Shown here: piece by piece, positions 1 through 8,287 of the stretch
How positions within the stretch are numbered: position 1 is the first letter of the stretch
Layout of the letters: each line of letters begins with the position of its first letter
Source of the DNA: Lachnospiraceae bacterium
Lineage (GTDB): Bacteria > Bacillota > Clostridia > Lachnospirales > Lachnospiraceae
Reading direction: 5' to 3'
Assembly (NCBI GenBank): GCA_900767585.1
Contig: CAAFZP010000008.1
Span: 1 to 47,254, forward strand
Length of the DNA stretch: 47,254 nucleotides
Notes under the pieces: generated by a model
Told to the model about the DNA's origin: nothing
The model's database searches: none
The model's input: only the letters and a program-made list of their open reading frames with translations
Translations under genes and position numbers: made by a program

Positions 1-276
1 AAGAAAGAAAATGTGGCGGTGACAGTTTATACACAGCAACGGACAAAATTGTCTCAAACAGATGTAGATAACTTTAATGCACAGTATCCTAAACTGGATG
101 TGAAGTACACAAGAGCATTTCATGATCGTTTTTTAATTCTTGATAAAACGAAAGCATATCATGTGGGTGCGTCTTTGAAGGATGCAGGTAAAAAATGTTT
201 TGGAATTAATCTGATTGAAGATGCAGGTATTGTAAGAGATATTTTACAGAGATTGGAATTGGAAACAGAAGAATAG
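1..276 (+). CDS. ORF6N-type protein, C-terminal fragment (partial)
   Basis: The reading frame is open from the first base of the window, so this is the 3' end of a gene that begins upstream; the GTG at 13 is probably internal. The visible 91 residues contain the block FHDRFLILD followed by YHVGASLKDAGKKCFGI. This resembles the conserved C-terminus of ORF6N-domain proteins, where an H-D-R-F segment and a GASLKDLGKK segment look like a degenerate phospholipase-D-type fold. ORF6N proteins are common in prophages and as solitary chromosomal genes; their role is poorly known and DNA binding is attributed to the missing N-terminus. No terminator is obvious behind the stop. The family call rests on motif recall only. 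Confidence 0.6.
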   Translation, partial: KKENVAVTVYTQQRTKLSQTDVDNFNAQYPKLDVKYTRAFHDRFLILDKTKAYHVGASLKDAGKKCFGINLIEDAGIVRDILQRLELETEE

Positions 277-351
277 AAAAGTAAGTTATGCAGAAAGGCG
301 TGATTCATAGAAAATATTGGGCACACACTTCACAAAAGGTTCACAGTAAAA

Positions 352-378
352 TTAGCACTCGCCTATTGACAGTGCTAA
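352..378 (+). promoter_or_regulatory. CIRCE operator (HrcA binding site)
   Basis: TTAGCACTC (352-360), nine spacer bases, then CAGTGCTAA (370-378). This is the CIRCE consensus TTAGCACTC-N9-GAGTGCTAA with one mismatch in the right arm. It overlaps the -35 hexamer of the hsp20 promoter, as expected for repression by HrcA. Confidence 0.93.
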
Positions 379-394
379 TAACAGGGTGTATAGT
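366..394 (+). promoter_or_regulatory. SigA-type promoter of hsp20
   Basis: TTGACA at 366-371, a 17-base spacer and TATAGT at 389-394. The -35 lies inside the CIRCE spacer and right arm. Transcription would start near 401, giving an unusually long leader of about 155 bases before the hsp20 start codon. Confidence 0.85.
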
Positions 395-556
395 ATAGTC
401 ACAATCAAGAAAGGGAAAAGAAAAGGAAAGATGAATAGAAGAAATCCCTTAGAGATTGCAAAGTTGTGATATTCAAACGACACCTCAGATTTCTCTGATA
501 GTGCTTAAAGAATACCGTAGACATTGGTTGTTTAAGTATGAAAGGAGATATGACTT

Positions 557-1015
557 ATGTTTACACCTAGTATTTTTGGAGAAAATTTGTTTGACGATTG
601 GATGGACGATTTTGAGAAGGAGTTTGACAAGGAACTCCGGCCAGCGAAGAATCCGCTGTATGGTAAGCATGCGAAGAACATGATGAAGACAGATGTCCGT
701 GAGACAGATGATTCCTATGAAGTTGATATTGACTTACCTGGATTCAAGAAAGACGAAGTCAATGCACAGCTGCATGATGGATACATTACGATATCCGCTG
801 CGAAGGGTCTGGATAAGGACGAGAAGGATAAGAAGACAGGCAAGTATATCCGCCGTGAGCGTTATGCAGGTAGCCTGATGCGAAGCTTTTATGTTGGTGA
901 TGAGATTAAGCAGGAAGATATCCATGCGAAGTTTGAGAATGGTATCCTGCAGTTGTCAATTCCGAAGAAGGAAGCAAAAGCCATTGCGCAGAATAACTAC
1001 ATTGCCATTGAATAA
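557..1015 (+). CDS. Small heat-shock protein, Hsp20/alpha-crystallin family
   Basis: ATP-independent cytoplasmic holdase that binds unfolding proteins during heat stress. The 152-residue length is normal for a bacterial Hsp20. The N-terminus (FGENLFDDWMDDFEKEFD) is the variable oligomerisation arm. The alpha-crystallin domain runs from about residue 40 to 140 and includes ETDDSYEVDIDLPGFKKDEV and the C-terminal strand FENGILQLSIPKK. The start at 557 is fixed by AAAGGAGA at 541-548, eight bases upstream. Control by HrcA is indicated by the CIRCE element at 352-378. The gene is followed by a 39-codon gene and a strong terminator, which may make a two-gene transcript. Confidence 0.95.
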   Translation: MFTPSIFGENLFDDWMDDFEKEFDKELRPAKNPLYGKHAKNMMKTDVRETDDSYEVDIDLPGFKKDEVNAQLHDGYITISAAKGLDKDEKDKKTGKYIRRERYAGSLMRSFYVGDEIKQEDIHAKFENGILQLSIPKKEAKAIAQNNYIAIE

Positions 1016-1109
1016 TCTATGAGAATGTAGCTGCGGTGCATATAAATCTACACCATATACACAATCGACTTTGAAACTTAACGTAAAGTAAGGGAAGGAA
1101 GTGTGAGAT

Positions 1110-1229
1110 ATGGACAAGAATCCAAAACATCCATTGAAGAAAAAGAAAGTAATGCCGAAGGTTTGTGCAACAGCAAATCATAACGCAGATCAGCCGGAGA
1201 TGGCAGCTTCTTCAAAGAAGAAACATTAG
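1110..1229 (+). CDS. Small lysine-rich protein of unknown function (39 aa)
   Basis: ATG at 1110 follows a GGGAAGGAAG ribosome binding site at about 1092-1101 and the frame closes with TAG at 1227-1229. The product is very basic, with a KKKK cluster near residues 10-13, a lone cysteine at 19 and a KKKH C-terminus. It has no membrane segment. A strong terminator begins 11 bases after the stop, which supports its being the last gene of a transcription unit with hsp20. I do not recognise the family. It is supported by ribosome binding site, start, stop and terminator placement, but not by homology. Confidence 0.6.
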   Translation: MDKNPKHPLKKKKVMPKVCATANHNADQPEMAASSKKKH

Positions 1230-1239
1230 TAAGATATAA

Positions 1240-1282
1240 GAAATGCCCTGCATGTTGAAAGAACATGCAGGGCATTTCTTTT
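1240..1282 (+). terminator. Rho-independent terminator after hsp20 and the 39-aa gene
   Basis: A perfect 17-bp stem pairs 1240-1256 with 1262-1278 around the loop GAAAG and is followed by TTTT. It separates the heat-shock unit from the phosphorylase gene. Confidence 0.95.
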
Positions 1283-1405
1283 GCTGATTTCTTACATAAT
1301 TTTTGAAAGATATATGTATTTCTACACACGTAAAAATTACCATAATAATATCAAGATAACAATACAAATGCATGCAAGAATCTGATATAACATATTTACA
1401 GGTTA

Positions 1406-1422
1406 TTTGATACGGTATCAAA
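1406..1422. promoter_or_regulatory. 17-bp perfect palindrome, candidate operator for the GH94 gene
   Basis: TTTGATACGGTATCAAA is an uninterrupted odd palindrome centred on base 1414, 57 bases upstream of the GH94 start codon. Size and symmetry suit a dimeric repressor or activator. The regulator is unknown. The convergent AraC gene is an obvious neighbour, but AraC proteins usually bind direct repeats, so a LacI- or GntR-type protein encoded elsewhere is at least as likely. Confidence 0.5.
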
Positions 1423-1478
1423 GTAAAAGTATATGGGCATTGACTATATCATGGAAAAAAAAGAAAAGGAGATTCGGT

Positions 1479-3899
1479 ATGCAGTTTGGTTATTTTGACA
1501 ATGAGAATCGGGAGTATGTAATTACAAATCCCAAGACACCGGCACCTTGGGCGAACTACTTAGGCTCCCCGGAATATGGTGCTTTGATTTCAAACAATGC
1601 AGGTGGTTACAGTTTTGCAAAGTCTGGTGCGAATGGCAGAATCCTGCGCTATGTATTCAATAATTTCGATCAGCCGGGACGTTACATTTACATTCGTGAC
1701 AATGACAGCAAAGATTACTGGTCTGCATCCTGGCAGCCGGTAGGAAAGAGCCTGGATACGTATAAGAGTGAGTGCCATCATGGTATTTCTTATACGAAGA
1801 TTATGGCAGATTACAGTGATATTCACACAGAGGCACTCTATTATGTGCCATTGAATAAGACATATGAAGTATGGAATCTGAAGGTAACAAACAATGGTTC
1901 TGAAAAGAGGAATCTCACCCTGACCGGATATGCAGAATTTACAAACAACAGCAATTATGAGCAGGATCAGGTGAATCTGCAGTATTCATTATTTATTTCC
2001 AGAACAAGCTTTGTAGAAAACCGGATTCGCCAGACGGTGCATGGGAATCTGGATGTACTCGGAGCTGGTGAGACAGTCGATGATAAGCGTCCGACAGACC
2101 GGATCTTCGGACTTGCCGGAGCAGATGTTTCTTCCTATTGTGGAGATAAGGAAGTATTTATTGGAAGATGTAATGGCTATGGCAATCCGGATGGCGTGGT
2201 AAACGGAGATCTTGGAAATGCTTTAAGCTATAATGAAAATTCTTGTGGCGCGCTTTCCACAGTTGTTGAGCTTATGCCGGGTGAGACAAAGAATATTGCG
2301 TTTATCCTTGGATTAAAGGAAAATGATGAGGCAGAAGCTATTATGAACAGTTATACGGATCCAGCGGATGTCTGTGAGAAGGAACTGGCTGAGTTAAAGA
2401 CTTACTGGGGTGAGAAATTCTCGCATTTCCAGGTACAGACACCAAGCAAGGAATTTGATTCGATGATTAATACCTGGCATGCCTATAACTGCTTCATGAC
2501 ATTTATCTGGTCAAGAGCCGCATCCTTTATTTATTGTGGACTTCGGAATGGATACGGATATCGGGATACAGTGCAGGATATTCAGGGAATTATTCATCTG
2601 GCACCGAAGATGGCAGCAGATAAGATTCGATTTATGCTTTCGGCACAGGTTGCCAATGGTGGTGGACTTCCGCTTGTGAAGTTCACACACAATGCCGGGC
2701 ATGAGGATACACCGGACGATGCTTCTTATGTGAAGGAGACAGGACATCCGGCATATCGTGCGGACGATGCATTGTGGCTGTTTCCAACAATTTATAAATA
2801 TGTAACAGAAACCGGAAATCTGGCATTTATGGATGAAGTGATTCCTTACGCAAATAAAGATGAAGGTACGGTGTATGATCATCTGAAACGTGCGATTGAT
2901 TTCTCTATGAAACATCTTGGCCGACATGGCATGCCGGCAGGACTTTATGCAGACTGGAATGACTGCCTGCGGCTTGGAAAAGATGGGGAGTCATCCTTTG
3001 TTGCATTGCAGTTTTATTATGCAATGACGATTCTTCGTAAATTCGCTGAGTATAAAAATGATTCTGAGTACATTTCTTATCTGGATAAGAGCCAGAAAGA
3101 TCTCTGGAATGTGATTCAGAATCTCTGCTGGAATGAAGACCGGTTTATCAGGGGCTTTACAGAAAAAGGAGAAGTAATCGGTAAAAGAACAGATCCGGAG
3201 GCAAATATGTGGTTGAATCCACAGAGTTGGGCGGTTATCAGCGGATTTGCATCTAAGGCACAGGCGGAAGCTGCAATGGAGAATGTGTATGCGCAGTTAA
3301 ATACAGCGTTTGGTGCCGTGCTTATGGATCCGCCGTACCATGCGCATGCATTTGATGGCGCTCTGGCGGTTATCTATAATCAGGGGGTAAAGGAAAATGC
3401 GGGAATCTTTTCACAGTCACAGGGCTGGCTGATTCTGGCAGAAGCATTACTTGGACATGGAAACCGTGCGTTTGAGTATTATATGGAGAATTCACCGGCA
3501 GCTCAGAATGATAAAGCAGAAGTGAGAAAGCTTGAACCTTATTGCTATGGTCAATTTACAGAGGGTAAGGCAAGTCCTCATTTTGGACGATCCCATGTGC
3601 ACTGGCTGACGGGAACTGCATCAACAGTTATGGTTGGCAGTGTCGAAGGTATTCTGGGCATGCGCCCGGATTTCTATGGATTGCGGATAGCACCATCCAT
3701 CCCGGCAGAATGGGACGGATTTACGGTGGAGAAGGATTTCCGTGGAAAGCATCTCCATATTGAGGTGAAAAATCCGGGACATGCAGAGTCTGGATTTAAG
3801 TGCATGGAAATCAATGGTCAGACTATCTTCAATAATTATGTGAAAGACGAGTGGCTTATGTCAAACGGGGATAATATAATCACATTATATATGTCATAG
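1479..3899 (+). CDS. GH94 cello-oligosaccharide phosphorylase, probably cellobiose phosphorylase
   Basis: Phosphorolyses a beta-1,4-glucosyl disaccharide (most likely cellobiose) to glucose 1-phosphate plus glucose in the cytoplasm, saving ATP during cellulose breakdown. At 806 residues it matches the family (about 810). The N-terminal beta-sandwich starts with MQFGYFDNENREYVI and TPAPWANYLG. The (alpha/alpha)6 barrel contains RNGYGYRDTVQD, and ADWNDC at about residues 491-496 holds the probable general-acid aspartate. The C-terminal jelly roll follows. A longer frame from TTG 1407 is possible, but ATG 1479 has an AAAAGGAG site seven bases upstream and gives the normal family N-terminus. There is no signal peptide. 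Cellodextrin phosphorylase or another GH94 specificity cannot be excluded. The gene ends three bases from the convergent AraC gene. Confidence 0.9.
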   Translation: MQFGYFDNENREYVITNPKTPAPWANYLGSPEYGALISNNAGGYSFAKSGANGRILRYVFNNFDQPGRYIYIRDNDSKDYWSASWQPVGKSLDTYKSECHHGISYTKIMADYSDIHTEALYYVPLNKTYEVWNLKVTNNGSEKRNLTLTGYAEFTNNSNYEQDQVNLQYSLFISRTSFVENRIRQTVHGNLDVLGAGETVDDKRPTDRIFGLAGADVSSYCGDKEVFIGRCNGYGNPDGVVNGDLGNALSYNENSCGALSTVVELMPGETKNIAFILGLKENDEAEAIMNSYTDPADVCEKELAELKTYWGEKFSHFQVQTPSKEFDSMINTWHAYNCFMTFIWSRAASFIYCGLRNGYGYRDTVQDIQGIIHLAPKMAADKIRFMLSAQVANGGGLPLVKFTHNAGHEDTPDDASYVKETGHPAYRADDALWLFPTIYKYVTETGNLAFMDEVIPYANKDEGTVYDHLKRAIDFSMKHLGRHGMPAGLYADWNDCLRLGKDGESSFVALQFYYAMTILRKFAEYKNDSEYISYLDKSQKDLWNVIQNLCWNEDRFIRGFTEKGEVIGKRTDPEANMWLNPQSWAVISGFASKAQAEAAMENVYAQLNTAFGAVLMDPPYHAHAFDGALAVIYNQGVKENAGIFSQSQGWLILAEALLGHGNRAFEYYMENSPAAQNDKAEVRKLEPYCYGQFTEGKASPHFGRSHVHWLTGTASTVMVGSVEGILGMRPDFYGLRIAPSIPAEWDGFTVEKDFRGKHLHIEVKNPGHAESGFKCMEINGQTIFNNYVKDEWLMSNGDNIITLYMS

Positions 3900-3902
3900 A
3901 TT

Positions 3903-4649
3903 TTACCGGTCAGGCAGACCGGAGGCGTTCAGATTTAGGGACTGGTACCGTTTTGGTGTCAGTCCTGTCTGTTTTTTGAAGACCTCTGAGAAGTAGCTTT
4001 GATCTGAAAATGCAAGGATCGAAGCAATTTCAGCCGCGGAATAGGAAGAGTGAAGCAGCATATTTTTGGCAGTTTCAATCTTTGTCTGCTGGATATAGTC
4101 GCTGACTGTCATACCGGTTTCCTTGTGGAAAAGGCGGGAAAGATAGGATGAATTTAATCCTGACAGCTCTGCAAGCCTGGAAAGCGTAATTTTCGTATGT
4201 AGATGATCGTAAATATAATCGAGGCATTTTGAAATTGGCTTTGAGGTGATCTTTTTCTTGCGCAGATTCTTCATGCGTCTGGCATAATCCAGGCAGGCTG
4301 TTGTATGAAGGGTATTCAGTTCATCCATCGTAGAGACACGATCGGCTTCCTGAATATAGAAATCACTAAGGGCATATGAGGTAGACAAATCCAGACCGCC
4401 TTCAATGCAATAGCGCGCAAGCATCGCCATTGTGATTGCAAAATGATACTTCAGGCTTTGCAGTGGCGAATCTGATAATTCTCCAAGACCTTTTTTTTCA
4501 CTGATCTTTGCCAGACATAATTCTTTTGCTTTCTTAACATCGCCGGATTTTATAGTTGTATAAAATTCAAGTTCCGGATCGTATTGTGCACGCAGAATCT
4601 CTTTATCTTTATAGACGTAATCGCGATATAATTGTTTGTTGATTCTCAT
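3903..4649 (-). CDS. AraC-family transcriptional regulator
   Basis: A 248-residue protein whose last 100 residues are a double helix-turn-helix of the AraC/XylS type: LSRLAELSGLNSSYLSRLFH (first HTH), then AAEIASILAFSDQSYFSEVF and the family signature FKKQTGLTPKRYQS. The N-terminal 140 residues are mostly helical with no recognisable cupin, so the ligand cannot be guessed. This layout occurs in Lachnospiraceae regulators near carbohydrate genes. It is convergent with the GH94 gene, the stop codons being three bases apart, so regulation of that gene is possible but inferred from proximity only. It is transcribed from its own promoter at 4709-4737. Confidence 0.88.
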   Translation of the reverse strand: MRINKQLYRDYVYKDKEILRAQYDPELEFYTTIKSGDVKKAKELCLAKISEKKGLGELSDSPLQSLKYHFAITMAMLARYCIEGGLDLSTSYALSDFYIQEADRVSTMDELNTLHTTACLDYARRMKNLRKKKITSKPISKCLDYIYDHLHTKITLSRLAELSGLNSSYLSRLFHKETGMTVSDYIQQTKIETAKNMLLHSSYSAAEIASILAFSDQSYFSEVFKKQTGLTPKRYQSLNLNASGLPDR

Positions 4650-4708
4650 AACGTACCTCGTATTTTTGGCATGAACTTGTATTTCTGGATATATTTATTA
4701 TTAAATTG

Positions 4709-4737
4709 ATTATAACAGAGTTTAGGGCGGAGAACAA
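4709..4737 (-). promoter_or_regulatory. Predicted promoter of the AraC-family gene
   Basis: On the minus strand TATAAT lies at 4714-4709, with TTGTTC at 4737-4732 and a 17-base spacer. The -10 is perfect and the -35 weak, which fits a regulated or activator-dependent gene. Confidence 0.5.
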
Positions 4738-4842
4738 CGAATGACGTCAGAAATGCTACAAATAATTGCTTTACTTTCCTGTATGTATGGGTTACAATTT
4801 TCATAGCACATCGTTTCAAAATAAATTCACACTCACAAAAAT

Positions 4843-4854
4843 GAACAAATGTTC
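4843..4854. promoter_or_regulatory. LexA (DinR) box 1 upstream of recA
   Basis: GAACAAATGTTC fits GAAC-N4-GTTC, the core of the Gram-positive SOS box. It ends 10 bases before the -35 hexamer. Confidence 0.85.
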
Positions 4855-4864
4855 GGTATTTCTA

Positions 4865-4894
4865 TTGACAATCCATGCAAATATGTTGTATAGT
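4865..4894 (+). promoter_or_regulatory. recA promoter
   Basis: TTGACA at 4865-4870 and TATAGT at 4889-4894 with an 18-base spacer. LexA boxes flank it on both sides. A short imperfect hairpin (CACCTGTG/CACAGGGTG, 4939-4961) lies in the 5' leader. Confidence 0.85.
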
Positions 4895-4906
4895 AAGAAC
4901 AAGAAA

Positions 4907-4920
4907 CGAACATATGTTTG
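4907..4920. promoter_or_regulatory. LexA (DinR) box 2, downstream of the recA -10
   Basis: CGAACATATGTTTG matches CGAAC-N4-GTTYG. It lies in the transcribed leader 12 bases after the -10, so LexA bound here would block promoter clearance. Confidence 0.87.
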
Positions 4921-4982
4921 ACGACAAAGAGAATGAGACACCTGTGTCGTTCACAGGGTGCAGGATAACGGAGGTTTATGGT

Positions 4983-6011
4983 ATGGCAAACGAAGAGAAG
5001 ATGAAAGCATTAGATGCCGCATTGGCACAGATTGAGAAGCAGTATGGCAAGGGCTCTGTGATGAAGCTCGGTGACCAGTCTGCAAATATGGGAATTGAGG
5101 TTGTTCCAACCGGCTCTTTAAGCCTGGATCTGGCACTTGGGCTTGGCGGTATGCCGCGAGGACGTATCATTGAGATTTATGGACCGGAGTCAAGTGGTAA
5201 GACGACGGTAGCATTGCATGTAGTTGCAGAGGTGCAGAAGATGGGAGGAATCGCAGGATTTATTGATGCAGAGCATGCATTAGATCCGACCTATGCATCC
5301 CATATCGGTGTAGATATTGACAATTTGTATATTTCCCAGCCGGATAATGGAGAACAGGCACTGGAGATCACAGAGATGATGGTGCGTTCCGGAGCTGTGG
5401 ATGTAATTATCGTGGACTCGGTAGCCGCACTTGTACCGAAGGCTGAAATCGACGGAGAGATGGGTGATTCCCATGTTGGTCTGCATGCGAGACTGATGTC
5501 GCAGGCACTCCGGAAACTGACCGGTATTATCAGCAAGTCCAATTGTGTTGTTATCTTTATCAACCAGCTGCGTGAGAAGGTCGGTGTCATGTTCGGCAAT
5601 CCGGAGACAACAACCGGTGGACGTGCGTTGAAGTTTTATGCTTCTGTTCGTCTGGATGTGCGCCGGATTGAGACACTGAAAGTCGGCGGAGAGGTCGTTG
5701 GTAACCGTACAAGAGTCAAAGTAGTGAAGAACAAGGTAGCTCCACCATTTAAAGAAGCGGAGTTTGATATCATGTTTGGTAAGGGTATCTCCAAGGAAGG
5801 AGATATTCTCGATCTTGCTGTCCAGCAGGATATCATCAACAAATCAGGTGCATGGTATTCTTATAACGGTGAGAAGATCGGACAGGGTAGAGAGAATACA
5901 AAACTGTATCTGGCGAATAATCCGGAGATTATGAAGGAAGTAGAGCAGCAGGTTCGGAATAAGTGTGGGATTGGCGTAGATGCAGAGCAGACAGAGAACG
6001 AAGAGTCATAA
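4983..6011 (+). CDS. recA: Recombinase A
   Basis: ATP-dependent strand-exchange protein of homologous recombination and coprotease that triggers LexA self-cleavage in the SOS response. It has 342 residues, the normal length. The Walker A motif GPESSGKTT lies at about 66-74. The conserved ALKFYASVRLDVRR and VVKNKVAPPFK blocks and the acidic C-terminal tail (ENEES) are present. The frame is open from 4875, but ATG 4983 is the start: it has AACGGAGG eight bases upstream and gives the universal MANEEKMKALDAAL N-terminus. Two LexA boxes around its promoter show SOS control. It overlaps recX by 32 bases. Confidence 0.99.
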   Translation: MANEEKMKALDAALAQIEKQYGKGSVMKLGDQSANMGIEVVPTGSLSLDLALGLGGMPRGRIIEIYGPESSGKTTVALHVVAEVQKMGGIAGFIDAEHALDPTYASHIGVDIDNLYISQPDNGEQALEITEMMVRSGAVDVIIVDSVAALVPKAEIDGEMGDSHVGLHARLMSQALRKLTGIISKSNCVVIFINQLREKVGVMFGNPETTTGGRALKFYASVRLDVRRIETLKVGGEVVGNRTRVKVVKNKVAPPFKEAEFDIMFGKGISKEGDILDLAVQQDIINKSGAWYSYNGEKIGQGRENTKLYLANNPEIMKEVEQQVRNKCGIGVDAEQTENEES

Positions 6012-6477
6012 TAAACAGGCAATTACATACAGTGCATTTGACACAGCGCTTTATTACCTGACCTTCCGGGATCGCTCCCGGAAGGAGCTTTGCGATAAGC
6101 TCATGGAGAAAGGCTATAACGAAGAAGAAATCGACGATGCAATCGGAAAATTGATGTCATATGGCTATATCGACGACGAGCGGTATGCAAAGTCGTATAT
6201 CTGTAGTCAGATGCGGGCGAAGGGCAGACGCCGCATTGCGATGGAACTTTCCGGGAAAGGTGTGGACGCCGGGATGACACGGGAGTTGTTCGCAGAGCTT
6301 GCTCCGGATGAGAGTGAGACAATCTATGATTTACTGGAAAAACGTTATGGAAACCTGGATTTTGACGATGAATCGCAGATGCGGCGGATGTATTCTTTTT
6401 TTGCACGACGTGGATTTCGGTATGAAGATATTCGTAGAGCAGTGTCACAATATAGGAAAAATAATGAAAAAAATTAG
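5980..6477 (+). CDS. recX: RecX family regulator of RecA
   Basis: RecX proteins bind inside the RecA filament groove and limit or disassemble the filament. The 165-residue product has the usual three-helix repeats: ALYYLTFRDRSRKELCDKL, then GYIDDERYAKSYI, and a C-terminal RRGFRYEDIRRAV. Its ATG lies 32 bases inside the end of recA with no clear ribosome binding site, so translation is probably coupled to recA termination. That keeps RecX low relative to RecA, and the pair would share SOS induction. Confidence 0.92.
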   Translation: MQSRQRTKSHNKQAITYSAFDTALYYLTFRDRSRKELCDKLMEKGYNEEEIDDAIGKLMSYGYIDDERYAKSYICSQMRAKGRRRIAMELSGKGVDAGMTRELFAELAPDESETIYDLLEKRYGNLDFDDESQMRRMYSFFARRGFRYEDIRRAVSQYRKNNEKN

Positions 6478-6528
6478 AAAAGTAATCTTATTTTTCTTAC
6501 AATTTGCATAAAAAATATAAAGTATTCC

Positions 6529-6557
6529 TTGACACAAGTATAAAAAAAGTATAATAT
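6529..6557 (+). promoter_or_regulatory. Predicted rny promoter
   Basis: TTGACA at 6529-6534. A TATAAT at 6550-6555 gives a short 15-base spacer, while the overlapping TAATAT at 6552-6557 gives 17. Either way a housekeeping-type promoter starts just behind recX. Confidence 0.7.
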
Positions 6558-6606
6558 TTAAGTGTTGTAGTTATGCAATAAAACTAAATAAGGAGGTGCT
6601 CCTGAG

Positions 6607-8169
6607 TTGTCAGACGAAGCGATCAAGTATGTGATTTTTGCTGTAATACTTGTGGTTGCAATCCTGGCTACCTGGTTTTTGGCTGTTGCGTATCGTAAGA
6701 ACGTTGCAGAGGCTAAAATCGGGAAGGCAGAGGATAAAGCCAGAGAGATTATAGATGAAGCACTGAAAGCTGCGGAGGCAAAGAAACGTGAGACACTTCT
6801 TGAGGCGAAGGAAGAAGCCATGAAGACGAAGAACGAGATTGACAAAGAAGTCAAGGATCGTCGGAATGAACTTCAGCGCATGGAAAAACGTGTGCTTTCC
6901 AGAGAGGAAAATCTCGACCGGAAGACCGAGGCTGTAGAGAAGAAAGAAGCTTCATTATCACGTAAAGAGGCAGAGCTCACGAAGCTGAAGCAGGAAGTTT
7001 CAGATTTGGAAGCAAAAAGAACTCAGGAACTGGAAAGAATTTCCGGATTAACCTCTGAACAAGCAAAGGAATACTTATTAAAGACTGTTGAAGACGAAGT
7101 AAAACATGAAACAGCAGTCATGATCAAAGAATTAGAAACACGAGCAAAAGAAGAGGCAGATAAGAAAGCGAAGGATTACGTTGTAACAGCTATTCAGAAA
7201 TGTGCTGTGGATCATGTATCAGAGACAACGATTTCCTTGGTTCAGCTGCCAAACGATGAGATGAAAGGAAGAATCATAGGACGAGAAGGACGAAATATTC
7301 GTACTTTGGAGACTATGACAGGTGTAGATTTAATTATTGATGACACACCGGAAGCAGTACTGCTTTCAAGTTTTGATCCGGTTCGTAGAGAAGTAGCCAG
7401 AATCGCACTTGAAAAGCTGATTGTGGATGGAAGAATCCATCCGGCACGTATTGAAGAGATGGTTGAGAAGGCGCAGAAAGAAGTCGAGACCATGATGCGT
7501 GAAGAGGGAGAGGCTGCAACCTTAGAAGTCGGTGTACATGGCTTGCACCCTGAATTGGTTCGCTTACTTGGTAAGATGAAGTTCAGAACAAGTTATGGAC
7601 AGAATGCATTGAAGCATTCTATCGAGGTAGCTCATTTGTCCGGATTGCTTGCCGGAGAGCTTGGGCTTGATGTTCGTGTAGCAAAGCGTGCAGGTTTGTT
7701 GCATGATATCGGAAAATCTATTGATCATGATGCAGGTATGGAAGGTTCTCACGTATCCATTGGTGTGGATCTTTGTAGAAAATACAAAGAGTCAGCAACA
7801 ATTATCAATGCTGTTGAAGCACATCATGGCGATGTAGAGCCACAGAGTTTGATCGCATGTATTGTACAGGCTGCAGATGCTATATCTGCTGCACGTCCAG
7901 GTGCAAGACGCGAGACGTTGGAGACATATACAACACGTCTGAAGTCCTTGGAAGACATTGCCAATGGATTTAAGGGTGTTGATAAGACTTTTGCTATTCA
8001 GGCGGGACGAGAAATTCGAGTAATGGTAGTTCCAGAGCAGGTAACAGATGCGGATATGGTATTACTCGCACGGGATATCTCAAAGAAGATTGAATCAGAA
8101 CTTGAGTATCCGGGCACAATCAAGGTGACCTTGATTCGTGAATCGAGAGTAACCGATTACGCGAAGTAA
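6607..8169 (+). CDS. rny: Ribonuclease Y
   Basis: Membrane-anchored endoribonuclease that initiates mRNA decay in Firmicutes. The 520 residues show the full layout: an N-terminal membrane helix (about 8-28), a long charged coiled coil (about 30-190), a KH RNA-binding domain (NDEMKGRIIGREGRNIRTLE, about 215-235) and an HD domain with the metal-binding LLHDIGK at about 364-370 (H366, D367). The start codon is TTG at 6607, chosen because AAGGAGGTG ends eight bases before it and there is no in-frame ATG before the anchor. It is a single-gene unit closed by the terminator at 8193-8234. Confidence 0.98.
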   Translation: MSDEAIKYVIFAVILVVAILATWFLAVAYRKNVAEAKIGKAEDKAREIIDEALKAAEAKKRETLLEAKEEAMKTKNEIDKEVKDRRNELQRMEKRVLSREENLDRKTEAVEKKEASLSRKEAELTKLKQEVSDLEAKRTQELERISGLTSEQAKEYLLKTVEDEVKHETAVMIKELETRAKEEADKKAKDYVVTAIQKCAVDHVSETTISLVQLPNDEMKGRIIGREGRNIRTLETMTGVDLIIDDTPEAVLLSSFDPVRREVARIALEKLIVDGRIHPARIEEMVEKAQKEVETMMREEGEAATLEVGVHGLHPELVRLLGKMKFRTSYGQNALKHSIEVAHLSGLLAGELGLDVRVAKRAGLLHDIGKSIDHDAGMEGSHVSIGVDLCRKYKESATIINAVEAHHGDVEPQSLIACIVQAADAISAARPGARRETLETYTTRLKSLEDIANGFKGVDKTFAIQAGREIRVMVVPEQVTDADMVLLARDISKKIESELEYPGTIKVTLIRESRVTDYAK

Positions 8170-8192
8170 TTTTTGTTATCAACGAAATTTAT

Positions 8193-8234
8193 GGAAAGTA
8201 TTGAAAATGCATGTTTTCGATACTTTCCTTTTTT
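8193..8234 (+). terminator. Rho-independent terminator after rny
   Basis: GGAAAGTAT (8193-8201) pairs with ATACTTTCC (8220-8228). The stem extends inward through a G-T wobble and GAAAA/TTTTC to a TGCATG loop and is followed by six T residues. Confidence 0.95.
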
Positions 8235-8287
8235 GTTTCATTCCTGTATTATAGAGAAGAAAAATAACGAAAAAGGAAGATCGATGC

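Noticed and set aside
456..683. 75-codon frame overlapping the hsp20 start
   Set aside because: It reads hsp20 in another frame; the amino-acid content is Arg/Cys-rich and no ribosome binding site precedes it.
1407..1478. Extra 24 codons at the start of the GH94 gene from TTG 1407
   Set aside because: The extension is Lys-rich and non-conserved, overlaps the palindrome, and ATG 1479 has the proper ribosome binding site and family N-terminus.
3906..3922. CCGGTC-AGGCA-GACCGG hairpin at the GH94/AraC convergence as a terminator
   Set aside because: It lies within the last codons of the AraC gene and is not followed by a T run in either direction.
4875..4982. Upstream ATG 4875 as the recA start
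   Set aside because: It lies between the -35 and -10 hexamers, so it is not transcribed from the recA promoter. ATG 4983 has the ribosome binding site and conserved N-terminus.
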